From Trematomus loennbergii (taxonomy: Eukaryota; Chordata; Actinopteri; Perciformes; Nototheniidae): 64,000 nt of DNA. The notes under the pieces are model-generated. The model made no database searches. It saw only the letters and a program-made list of their open reading frames with translations, and was not told the origin of the DNA. How positions within the stretch are numbered: the stretch's first letter is position 1; each line of letters opens with the position of its first letter. The position numbers and the translations under genes were made by a program. The stretch covers positions 37,155,244 through 37,219,243 of the forward strand of contig JAAOOA010000002.1 in the NCBI GenBank assembly GCA_012861695.1, written 5' to 3'. Positions 1 through 18,650 of the stretch are shown piece after piece.

Positions 1-3000
1 TTTTAATGAACTGTTTATCTTGTGTCTGGTTTCTGGCAACGTTTGATGTTTGCTCATGGAAAGAAAGAGCGAGAAGAGAGAGAGAGACGGGGGATAGAAA
101 CCCTGCTTGTGACATTTTGTTTTGTCTTTGTTGAAATGAACAGATTTCGGTACACGTTTAAAAGAGCAATGAAGAGACATCAACTCTGAGGGTATTCAGT
201 TTTGATTAAGGTCCTTGTGTGATGTCCCCTGTAAGTTATGTTAAACTGGACAGTTCCTTCATGATTAGAGGAAGATCAAATATAGGTTTCTGATACTGTA
301 GAAAATATGGCGTACTTACAGTCCAAGAATAAAGAATATGATTTGTTCTTTTTTACCTATGCCTTGAATAATGAGTTTGAATGTTTCTCCCTCAAGTATG
401 TGTTGTCTAAAGCCCGCAGAAAGACCTTTTGAGCAAATATTGTACTCTAACTTCAGGTTTCTTGATTAGAAAAGATTGTTGAGTTACACATAATTAATTC
501 TACACCAAAAACCATCTTAATGTTGTTTCAGTCACATTTACTCAAAGACTTTCTCAATGCATAGTGAAGTTATGAAGACACGATGCCTCTATGTCCTTGT
601 TCGTTTTTGTGATATGCTAATGTATGCAGATTAAGGGTCCATTAGCATCTCAGTCCCAGGAGATATCTTGCATGTACTGATTGTATTTCTGGAGCCAAAA
701 AAATGATATAGGCTGGCCAAGTTTTTTCCTTCTCCTCTGGCTAATTGTTCCGTTTGCCTTCCTCCAAAAGATTATTCCAGGCTTTCGAAATAACCAGACA
801 GCTTATTCTCGAGCGAAATCAATAATTGTTACTAGTTCCGACAACACAATTACATGTTGGATAGAGATGTTTCAAAAGTGTGCAGTGCCGTTGAGTACAG
901 TTCGCAAGAGAATGCATTTCCTCTATGAGGTGTGCGTAATTAAAAGGAACTTTATTTATTGTATTCCTCTTTCCAGCAGTTGTTTTACAAGTAGAATTTC
1001 CTCAAGCAGAAATATCATCCTCTCAAAAGTTAGCAAACATCTCAAACTCTTTCTCAGAAACTGTGCTACCTTGCAAGATAAACTACAAAGCATGAGTGTA
1101 GGTGAACTTGTCTGGAGCAGCTGCATTTAATACTGATGTATTGACTGTACAAAGATAAATGACTAACAGCTGTGTTACTAGCAGCAGTGACATTTTCAGT
1201 AGGTACATTTCCCTTTCTTACTGTCCCCGTCCTCTAGGCATTCTTCTATCTAACACTCACACAACCAGCACACTCGACACAAACCAACAAATTGCATTGC
1301 ACCTAGTTATCATGGAACTTAGACCACACTTACATTTCCTTAATTTACTAGGCCTACTATTTAAAAAAATACTTGTAATCTGATCTGACTGGACCGTCTT
1401 AAAAGCAGGGATATATTTATGTAGCACCTCCTTTGCATTGTGCGCCGAATATTGAGCTTCCCAAAATGTGTATAATTTAATATTTTCAAAACCATATCCA
1501 AAATCATTACCGGATTTGTCGGGGGCTTGGAGAATTAACAAAGCAGATAACATTTGTATTTATCTATCAAGACAGTAGGGCAGGACCTGATACAATTGTA
1601 TGTTCCCCTCTGTCTCTGTTATTGATAGGGGTGTTTTGTGCTGACTCAGCATAGCTCAAGGCTTTGAGTCAGAATGAGTGCTAGGAAAAAAGTGCTAGGA
1701 AAAAAGCCCGGGGTGTCAGTGTTTTACAATAAGACACTTTTATAAAATGATATAATTAAAATAATAGAACCATTTACTTAATGTTTTCCGTTGAGCACTT
1801 ATTGAAATATTGTACTTATTTACTTAAAACTTATAGTTATGTCTACAAGACCTACACTAAAGTTGTCAATTGTGTGTCGAATATACACATGGATAGTATA
1901 CTATGGATATCCGAACAAAACTTTTTTATCACGGCTATACAAAGTCACTCTCAGTTTGGAAGTGTGTCTTATTTGCATAGTAACAAGACGGCAGATGCTC
2001 ACTTTATAGGGGAAAGAACGTCTGATATCATCACAGGTTATTGCGATATGTTTTAACGCTCTATGTAATATTATAAATCGAACAGATGCTTCAGTAGTTA
2101 AATTGAAAATGAAAACCATTTTCACCTTTCTAATGTTCCAACTGTTATTAACACATCCAAGAAAACTCTGTGGATGAAGGGCAAGTCACATAAAGAGATG
2201 GACGGCTTTGCAGCCCAGCCCAGCCAGAGGGGTAAGGTGTGATGAATACTAAAAAGAGAAGACTATGAGGAATAAGATTTATTTACATGCACAGCAACAA
2301 CATTATTGAGTCATCAATAAACCTTCACCTCTAACCAGTAAATCTGTCAAATGCTTAATCAAACAAAATCTCAAACCAACAGCGTCTGATCCTCAACATG
2401 AGGGCGCATTAATGTGTTCTATTGACATTAACACAGACATGCAAATCTGCATACAAATGATGCTGAATTAGTTGGTTCACTTTAGGCTGTTGGAAGTTTT
2501 AGGGGACATTCATCCGTAGGCAAAGTGATACACTCCCAAAACATTTTTTAAACATATTTCACACATAAAAATGGACCTCATTATTCAATCAATGAAATGA
2601 CAGTCTATATTATTTTATGTAAATACAAGTAGCGTTTTTTAGGGGAAAAGATTGTCTTTCCTTGTTGAATATTACTTGAAAACACACTTGCTTCGAGTGC
2701 AACTACAGCTCAAATGCTATCAATCAGGACAAATATCATTAGTATGAGTGTAGTCCTCTGTGACCTTTTCAGATCACATTATGATAGTGAACACAGTGAG
2801 AAGGTCATCGAGCGTCCTCTCTCTACCAAGGAGGGGGAAGGCACAATGTAAGCTGCTTCAATTTCGATATTACAGGAGGGAACGCGGAACATGCTGATTA
2901 GGAAAGGCCCATAAACAAAGAACATACAGCTGACACTACAGAAGCATACGCTCATTATCTATGACTGCACTTTTGAACCATCACATACCCGTTAAAATCA

Positions 3001-3895
3001 TACGGCTACAAATGGCCATGAATTATTAATGTTGAAGCAGACTTTACATGTAGCTACTTTTTAGTTTGATCTTCTGACAGACTGCATTAAGTGCTCATCT
3101 CAATAAGTCATAATTCGTGCATGTAGACTTTATAAATGATGTCAAAGACGGATTATATTACCTTTTAAGGAATCAAGATTTTTCTAGAAATCGCTCTCAA
3201 GATTACATTAGTGAGAACATCTCAATGACACATTTGTTTCCTTCTCTGTAAAAAAGGTGAGATATTACAACTCGTAAAATTCCAACTAGCATACAAACAC
3301 ACACTTTCAGCTCCTCTGCCCTACAAACACCCGCAGCACCTCCAGCTAGAGACAAACTGAGTACTCTAGCTATTTAATTCTGCTCAGGTAAGGCTGAACT
3401 CAAACAACCCCAGCTCTGACCTTATTAATTAATTTCTCTGGGACTTTCTATTTATTGCAAAACAGTGGCAAAATAGGCTGCTGTATATGTTTGTATATCA
3501 TAATCAAAATATGGAAAGAAGAGCCTTGGGCTGGTGAAATGAATTTCAAATAGCAAGAAAAAACATACAGCTTTTTTATATACTGTAGAGTTCAATCTTA
3601 AAATGACACAAAGATACAAAAGAAGACTTGGTCATAAGGCTGATTTGATGATATGACCTAAGGACATTCACTACTGTAATAGGTCTTTGAGTTTACAGTT
3701 CAACAGCAGTCATATTCTAACCATTTAGACACACGAGGAACATCCACAATGGACAGAAAGGCATAAACTATGGTTAGGTTCAGTAGGTTACTTGAGATTG
3801 CTGCCTATTCCATTGTTGGCAAAATGACCAGAATACATGGTCCTTGTTAACCTGCCCCCCCCCCCCTCTCCATCCTGTAGCAGCAGGGAGAGTGC
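1..3895. other. Non-coding stretch, no gene recognised
   Basis: AT-rich sequence with no open frame that looks coding and no convincing splice-bounded exon. The longest frame (681-1130, 149 codons) has no recognisable domain or coding-like composition. A 14-15 bp unit (GTGCTAGGAAAAAA) is tandemly duplicated at about 1678-1707. A run of about 12 C lies at 3855-3866. Parts of 2760-3470 look less AT-rich than their surroundings and could be regulatory, but this is only an impression. It may be intergenic or intronic to a gene outside the window. Confidence 0.5.
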
Positions 3896-3948
3896 TGAGG
3901 GTCAGAAGGGTTGTATAGTTAAATAATATTCAACTATCAACCCTTCTG
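3896..3948 (+). other. Short hairpin resembling a let-7 5' arm
   Basis: The arm at 3904-3920 pairs with 3932-3947 across an 11 nt loop, giving 16 base pairs with one bulged T; C3903 and G3948 add one more pair. The 5' arm ends in GGTTGTATAGTT (3909-3920), the last 12 nt of mature let-7, and TGAGG (the let-7 5' end) lies at 3896-3900. The spacing between these blocks is 8 nt here and 5 nt in let-7, and the stem below the hairpin pairs poorly. It may be a degenerate or divergent miRNA hairpin, or chance. Confidence 0.25.
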
Positions 3949-6460
<2,512 letters not shown>

Positions 6461-6465
6461 GTAAC

Positions 6466-6975
6466 TAGGTCAACAAGAGCTGCAACAAGAGGAGACTGCG
6501 TTGTTCCATTAAGGAAGAGTTCATTCAGCCAATCTTCTTTTCTTTTAAAGCTGCACAACAGTGGAACTCAATCCCAGTAAAGATTAGAGAAAAAACACCT
6601 GCAGTTTATTTGAATCTAACTTAAAAACATGGTTAGTGGAAAATCTGCTCTGTCAACACTGACACAATCTGCACTTTACAACGCTCTGTTTGTGCCTTGA
6701 CCTGTTGCTATCCGTCTGCTTTGTGAATATGTATTTTAGTTTAGTTTTTATGTTTTTATATATACTGTTATCATAATATAAGCATCTATGTTGAATGTTG
6801 TTTTACTGATTGTATTTACCTGTCATTTGAAGTGAATTTTTTTTTAGGATGACTTTCAACATCTGTCCAGGGACTACAGATGAAAAATAGCCTGTTGGCT
6901 AACTCAACGCATTTACAGAAATGTCAATCAATGTGCACTGTCCCTGTCAAATAAATAAATAAAAAAAATAATATC
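6466..6975 (+). mobile_element. LINE 3' end: broken reverse-transcriptase C-terminus plus 3' UTR tail
   Basis: The stretch 6466-6620 translates to a typical end of a non-LTR retrotransposon ORF2: a TRAATRGDCVVPL-like segment, then KAAQQWNSIPVKIRE. This matches the pattern '..TRHA...VP...F..AA..WNSLP..IR..' of many fish LINE proteins. The two pieces are in different frames, shifted at the T/A-rich run near 6545, and the frame ends in TAA after NLT. The downstream 3' UTR-like segment (about 6850-6950) ends in 'TGTGCACTGTCCCTG' followed by repeated AAATA, a tail shape seen at the 3' end of fish LINEs. It is a 5'-truncated, non-functional copy. The exact clade is not certain. Confidence 0.7.
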
Positions 6976-7029
6976 ATATTCTGTTTACATGTATATATTC
7001 TTCTTGCACTATTTATAATATGTATTTGT

Positions 7030-7170
7030 ATTTTTGTATTGTATTATATATGTTGCATTGTTGGAGGAGCTCGGGTCATAAGAATTTCATAGCCATTTCT
7101 ACACTGTATGTGCATACTGTATGACAATAAAACCTTTGAATCTTCTTGTCATTCTTCTTGTCATTCTCCT
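7030..7170 (+). mobile_element. Second LINE-type 3' tail
   Basis: Contains the block 'GTTGGAGGAGCTCGGGTCAT', then AAGAATTTCAT, and ends in GACAATAAAACC (AATAAA at 7127-7132) followed by short tandem copies of a TTCTTGTCAT unit at about 7143-7170. This layout is the usual 3' terminus of fish LINEs, with a polyadenylation-like motif then a short microsatellite. No coding part remains. Confidence 0.55.
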
Positions 7171-7362
7171 TGATTTCGAAGCAGTGGCATCAAAATATAG
7201 CAAGCTTAACAGTCTTTGATTGTTCACTAAATTATAGCCAAAATAGAAATATGTTAATGTAACATTACATCAGAAGAACCAACAAAAAGGAGTGTGAGCA
7301 CTTGCCAATATCGGTTTTTGAAAATGTAAAGGTGTGTTCTGTTTGGTTTTTCCTTTCTACAG

Positions 7363-7521
7363 GCTGTCCTCTGCTCAGAAGTGCCCTTGTATTCGGCACA
7401 GCAGAGAGGCAGTGGGAGAACTCGTGGTCTGCTGGTCTTCCCATGCCCTGCTGCTTCCTGCTGCAGGGCATGAGAGATGCTTTGGCATGATGGTGATGAT
7501 GTCATTGTCTGATTCACCATG
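7363..7521 (+). CDS. Candidate internal exon, unknown product (159 bp)
   Basis: A GC-richer island in AT-rich surroundings. It has a strong acceptor (long pyrimidine tract ending in TTTCTACAG at 7354-7362) and a donor ATG|GTAACT at 7522. One frame is open throughout, starting in phase 2 and ending in phase 2, so this would be a symmetric cassette of 53 codons. The peptide is Cys- and Met-containing (for example CPCIRHSREAVGELVVCW) with no domain I recognise. Another frame is also open over most of it, so openness alone is weak evidence. A 10 bp inverted repeat (CATGCCCTGC / GCAGGGCATG) lies inside. It could instead be a non-coding exon or a conserved element. It does not fit the phase of the gene model starting at 18 kb. 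Confidence 0.22.
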
Positions 7522-8938
7522 GTAACTGACACATTGGAAAAAAATCTGTTTATTCCCACACGACCAACACCAGGCCGTCACATGCTAAGGAAAAAAAAGC
7601 TTTATTTCTTGATCAAGAAATTAGCCTTTAGGCAAAAGAATGAGTGATTAAGTATTTCCAAAGGTTGGGATGCTTTTTAATCTAATATGATGTGTTCTTT
7701 AAGGTGTGAATAGCTGTCAGAAATTGCACAGTGAGAACATGCTTGTATGGCTTTGACTTCAACACCTGGAGGAGCTTACAGTATGAATAACCATCAGAGC
7801 ATATGGATTTATATTTTGCGGATAATCTAATGAAGCAGATGTGAAAAGAGTTCCCTTAATAGAGAATGTAAATTGTGGATATGGGGCCCAGATACCTTGA
7901 AAAAGCAACCAATCACATGATTGATCACTAGGTGAGCGTGTATTGCATTGCATTACATTATGTAGGCATTTTTATATTTCTGGTATATTTTACCTAACTA
8001 TGATTGTACGCTTTGTTTCAGTGCGGAGGGTAACATGCTTTATTTCAGCATTCTTTTTTATGTAGTAAGTATTCTTTTCAATGATTAAAGGAACAAACGG
8101 CATGCTGAATATTTGTCAAAAATCACAGAGACTGCTGCAAACTGTAGCACAAGAAGTTGTATCATGTGCAATGGTTGTTGCTGTTAATAGATTACACATA
8201 TATAATGCACAACTCTTGTTCATGCTGTGTGTCCCAGTTAGCAAATCTATAGGGAGTTGACCCGTGTCAGATCACATAGCTTTATTGTAGGCTAACCAAC
8301 ATTTACTTAGTTATTTCTAAAGATTCAGCTCTTCTAAGATAGTATTAATTCTCCTTCCACAGCCTTCTAAAAATCAAATCCTGTAATTAAACAGGCATAT
8401 TGTACTCAAATGGTTATGTTTTCCAAAAGGATAGCGACAAAAAAACAGCACAATGTGAGAATGGTGTTTGTGGAGTCTGGGTGAGAGAGTGCATGTCCAT
8501 CTGTCACAACTTGTTCATAGCAGTTATTTTCTTGCTTATTGATTTTCTCAATATATCTCCACAGTTCATGTTCTCTTTCTTTTCTTCTCGCTTGCCACTG
8601 ATCGAACTTGTGTCCCTCCTGACTTCTCCTTGCTTTCTCTTTTCAGACCCTCCAAGGCAGCCGGTTCTCTGTTGGTTTTGTGTCTGTGGTCGCATAATGA
8701 TCTCAGATTTGCAACATTAGAAAATGCCACTTGTTTAAATGCCAGTATTTAGTGTAAACCAGCTGCATTTGATGTTGAAGCACATTACAACCCACACTTT
8801 TTCAGCCTATATTGTGCCACATTAAACCACAACCAGTACATTTTCAAATGTATCAACAAGTCTACTAGTTAAATGAATATAAGACTATGATCATATTAGA
8901 TTTTTACATTAGTAAGGTGTGTGGCTTGTGTTATTCAG
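7522..8938. other. Non-coding stretch
   Basis: No gene is seen. A good acceptor-like tract ending in CTCTTTTCAG occurs near 8645 but no matching donor or coding-like frame follows. A perfect 16 bp palindrome (TTTCTTGATCAAGAAA) lies at 7605-7620. Confidence 0.5.
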
Positions 8939-8996
8939 ATTCTCAACTGCTCATCTGGAGCTATGACTTGTCTGAATCTTCGATGTACCGCCTAAG
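8939..8996 (+). CDS. Candidate short exon, unknown product (58 bp)
   Basis: The acceptor GTGTTATTCAG (ending 8938) and the donor CTAAG|GTAATG (8997) bound 58 bp. One frame is open and reads SQLLIWSYDLSESSMYRLR-like residues. It begins with 2 nt of a split codon and ends with 2 nt of the next. The other two frames stop. No family is recognised, and no neighbouring exon with compatible phase was found, so this is a weak call. Confidence 0.18.
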
Positions 8997-15288
<6,292 letters not shown>

Positions 15289-16173
15289 ATATGTGACCTG
15301 CTCCATCAAAATCAGTCGCATTGACCCGAAGACACATTTTGAGTTGTATACACTGTTGGAAAGAGGGGATTCCTAGCTTTCTAATGGTATCAGGATTGTT
15401 TTTGTACTCCAAATATTAAGCAAAATATGTCACATTATATAATGACTGTCACCGAGTCATCATTTTGAGAAAAAGGCCTTTAAAGTTTCCACCTCTCTGG
15501 AATCCATCGATCTGATTGATTATTAGCAAATGATCAAAATAGTCCGGAGGGAAAATATTTCCGTTTGGATTACTGGTCTGGGAAGCTCGCGAGTGTGTGT
15601 GTGTGTATGTGTGTGTGTGTGTGTGTTTGTGTAATTTTGCGTTTGTGTATATTGTGTTTGTTTCCCGGGGAAAACACTCACGAGAAACACCGGCTGTTGT
15701 TATGCCTGCTGTGACGTTAAATTACTCCGTTCTCCGCTTGTAATTATGCCGTCACAAGCTTCATAGTTGTATTTATCATCTAAATTTGCCGAAACAAGTT
15801 TAATATTCTGAAAGCCAAGACTTTGTTTATTTGAAATCAGATGAAAACAAACTGTAACGGACCCTGCCGTGTTATCTATGATTACTATACGCCTTACATT
15901 CATAATTTCAGCCGGAGGGAGGGGGGCCGGCGCTGCGGAAGAGCAGATTGCGAGTGAGAGGTGCCTGTCATATTCCCTTTACAAGCTTCAAAAATGTATT
16001 TATTGTGTGATTTTGGAAATAAAAGTTTCATATTCTGAAAGCCAAGACTTTGTTTATTTAAAATCAAACAAAACATCCGAACCCCGAAAAAATAGTTTTT
16101 TACGCAAATCCACGTTTATTTTTAAATGAGCCGTTGCGACTTCCGACTGATTTCGATAGAGCGGGTCACATAT
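15289..16173. mobile_element. Non-autonomous DNA transposon with about 30 bp inverted ends
   Basis: The left end (ATATGTGACCTGCTC... then AAATCAGTCG) and the right end, reverse complemented, share about 27 of 30 bases: ATATGTGACC, YGCTC, YATC, RAAATCAGTCG. The element is about 885 bp and holds a (TG)n tract at 15593-15632 and a 40 bp direct repeat (15799-15840 and 16027-16068, containing GAAAGCCAAGACTTTG). No transposase frame is present. No target-site duplication is obvious, so the superfamily is left open. It contrasts with its surroundings by a higher CpG content. Confidence 0.65.
15593..15632 (+). repeat. Interrupted (TG)n microsatellite
   Basis: Two TG runs separated by a TA, followed by TTTGTG, inside the inverted-repeat element at 15289-16173. 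Confidence 0.9.
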
Positions 16174-18004
16174 TATTTTCAGATAAGCATATTAATATTA
16201 TGCTATATTGAGATCCAAATTGCTATTATATGAAACATATAATATGAAGCTTGAGAGTTCTTGTTGACTATTGTATTAAGACATTTTATTTTCAATAATA
16301 TGAACACCATAAGTATATGCCTGATTTTTGTAATAACAGATTCATCTGAAAAGTGGATTTGAGCCTTCACAGGTAAATACTCAGTGTTCCTCTGTGGGCG
16401 TTAAACCACATCACTATGCTCTGGAGATGAAAATTAGAGCTGAATTTCAAAAGGATATAAAACACTTCAACAAGCTATTTATCGAAGCAAACTGCCTACA
16501 CATGGCAGGTCACGCAGGCCTTCACCAGAGCCATCGGCCTGTCTGGTGGCTCTCCAATTTAACAAAGTGATGTTTAATGAGCCTGGCTCCAAGAGAGAAA
16601 AATGCTATTCTCATTTGAGTTCCTCGCTGAAAAAAAAATGGCAGAACACCTGGTACTGAATAAATGCATGATAATGGCAGAACAACATAACCTGCCGACA
16701 GAGAACATCATCTCGTTATCCTCATCAATCTGTCATAACTAAATCAAGGATACCTTTTAATATTTAAACTTACCATTACTTGCAAAATGATGGTTACATT
16801 GTTGTTTCAGTTTGCAAAGAAAATAACAATTGTAAATTGATTATTGACGTAATGACATACAGAATTATGCGATGAAAACATTGAGTTACCATCCTTCACA
16901 GTCTGGATGATAAGGATTACCTCTTTATTCCAGCCATAACAAGCATATCAAGCAGTCGACTTGGCTCCAGTGCTTTGACTCCTTTTAAGCATTTCTCCAC
17001 TCTGATGCGCACGATCACAATGAAGTGTGATGTGTTCACAGATCAAGGACGCTCATACTCATATGCTGTGAGACTGGCCTCATTAGGGCCAGAAAGTTCT
17101 AGTTTTTAGACTTTATCCATGCCACAAAGGGGCTATGAATCCTTCTCTGAATCACATTGGCTGGTGCAAAGCACCACAATATAAACATGAAAGCTACTTT
17201 GGAAGGATGTTCTCTGCTATGATTAACACACTGACCCAGGGTACCATAAAATAAAAGATCAAATCATTAACTGTAAAGAAACATTCTTTATAATTTGTTG
17301 GTTATCATATTTAGGTTAACTAAAGGTGTGCTTACCACATGTCCAAAGCTCAGTGACATAAATGGAGAATGTATTATAATAAACAATGCAAATATATACC
17401 GGGCATTCATGTTATTACCAGACCTTGTTAATAAAACGGAAATTCGTCAGCACATTCTCTGTACACTGCCAAGTAGAACACAAAAGTGCATGGCAATGAG
17501 AGAGGAGATTGTACCTTAACCGACTATTCTTTAAATATCATCAAATACATCACAGAACTGAATTACTTCCAAGTGCCAAAGTGCTCACATTGTTTAACGT
17601 CTATTTTCTGAATGCTTTCAACTAATCATAATATCAAATGTATGACTTCAGTTTTTATTTCTTAATGATATGCCTTGAGAGCTTGTTAAGCATCAGAACA
17701 TTTTTTTAAATATGTAGACTGCTGACAGCTACCAAGTGAAAGCTTATAGTAAACATTATATTTCACATGTAGAAATTAATCATATTAACAAATACCTTAT
17801 TTCAGTAGATTACAGTCTTGAACGCCAGGTTGGTTGTATCAAACGGCTGAACATGTTTCCTGCTCATTTCTAACACAAAAGTAAAAGACAAATGTCATCA
17901 TATGTCTTTATATTGTAGAAAAGTGTAAGGAAATACAGTTTATCTTTTAACTTCTTGATAAAATAAATAAGGTGTAAAGTGAATTAGGACATCATATGCA
18001 AACC
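16174..18004. other. Non-coding stretch upstream of the candidate promoter
   Basis: No gene is seen. The part from about 16380 to 16740 is GC-balanced and stop-rich, which would suit a conserved non-coding element. The final 1 kb before the promoter is AT-rich and featureless. Confidence 0.4.
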
Positions 18005-18065
18005 GGTGCCAAGCGCCAATGATCATCAATGATGTCACTTCCGGTGGCAATTTCGAAAACGGATT
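18005..18065 (+). promoter_or_regulatory. Candidate core promoter (CCAAT, CRE-like, ETS motifs)
   Basis: A CCAAT box lies at 18016-18020, a CRE-like TGATGTCA at 18030-18037 and a consensus ETS/GABP site CACTTCCGG at 18036-18044, all within 30 bp and on the plus strand. This clustering is typical of TATA-less housekeeping-type vertebrate promoters, with initiation expected a few tens of bases downstream. The 600 bp that follow are rich in GCTAAC/GTTAGC words, as often seen in fish first introns near start sites. It sits just ahead of two well-formed exon-intron junctions. Confidence 0.5.
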
Positions 18066-18154
18066 AAAAGTTTTTTTTTTTTAATGGTTCATTGAATATG
18101 AACCAGATGTTTAGAAGTGCATATGAGGATTCTGGAAATGCATTCAAAACAGCA
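18066..18154 (+). other. Candidate exon 1 (5' UTR) of unnamed gene
   Basis: The start of this exon is not determinable; I place it just after the promoter motifs. It ends at a strong donor, AGCA|GTAAGTG (GT at 18155). It begins with a T-run and has short upstream ATGs that soon stop (for example at 18084), and it does not read in frame into exon 2. It is therefore treated as untranslated leader. The following intron would be 438 bp (18155-18592). Confidence 0.4.
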
Positions 18155-18592
18155 GTAAGTGTTGTTAAATGACCTATTTGTATAAGATCGTGGATTTATC
18201 TGTGATGAAAACAGGTGCAATTAGGCTAGCTCATTATGATGATAACGTTACTGAAGAGACACACAAACGGTGACTAGCTTAACTGTAGCGCTAGGTTTTT
18301 TTGTTTGCTAACTCACTGAAACTGCAGAAATGTAGTATACTTTTCTATTGAGTTATAATATTGAATGTATGTAACCCGTTAACATTAGCAGGGCATTGTT
18401 TTCACCTGTAGCTGTAATGGTTTAGCTATAGCCTATTAGCTCTTAACTGTTTACGTTAGCTTAGCTGACTTGTAAATGTTAGCTTTATTTAAAGATGTTG
18501 TGAAAAAATACATAGCCTATGTAATATTAATATACTCGAAATACAGTTGGCCTTCATCCTAATATTTGTGTTTTCTATTCTTTTTACTTTAG

Positions 18593-18650
18593 GCCTTTGT
18601 AGGTCAGGGCTGATTTCAGGTCACGTTTTCAGAGGATGACCTTCTCATGG
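18593..18650 (+). CDS. Candidate exon 2 with start codon, unnamed gene
   Basis: Bounded by an excellent acceptor (TTCTTTTTACTTTAG ending 18592) and an excellent donor (CATGG|GTGAGTTT, GT at 18651). All three frames contain stops over the first part, so it is mostly leader. The last 15 nt from the ATG at 18636 are open and read Met-Thr-Phe-Ser-Trp, ending exactly in phase 0. That is the phase the next candidate exon (23342) needs. An alternative is that the true start is the ATG at 23348 in exon 3, whose context (CACCCATGG) is closer to Kozak; this exon would then be entirely untranslated. Confidence 0.4.

Noticed and set aside
681..1130. 149-codon plus-strand frame
   Set aside because: No domain, no splice or start context, composition like random AT-rich DNA.
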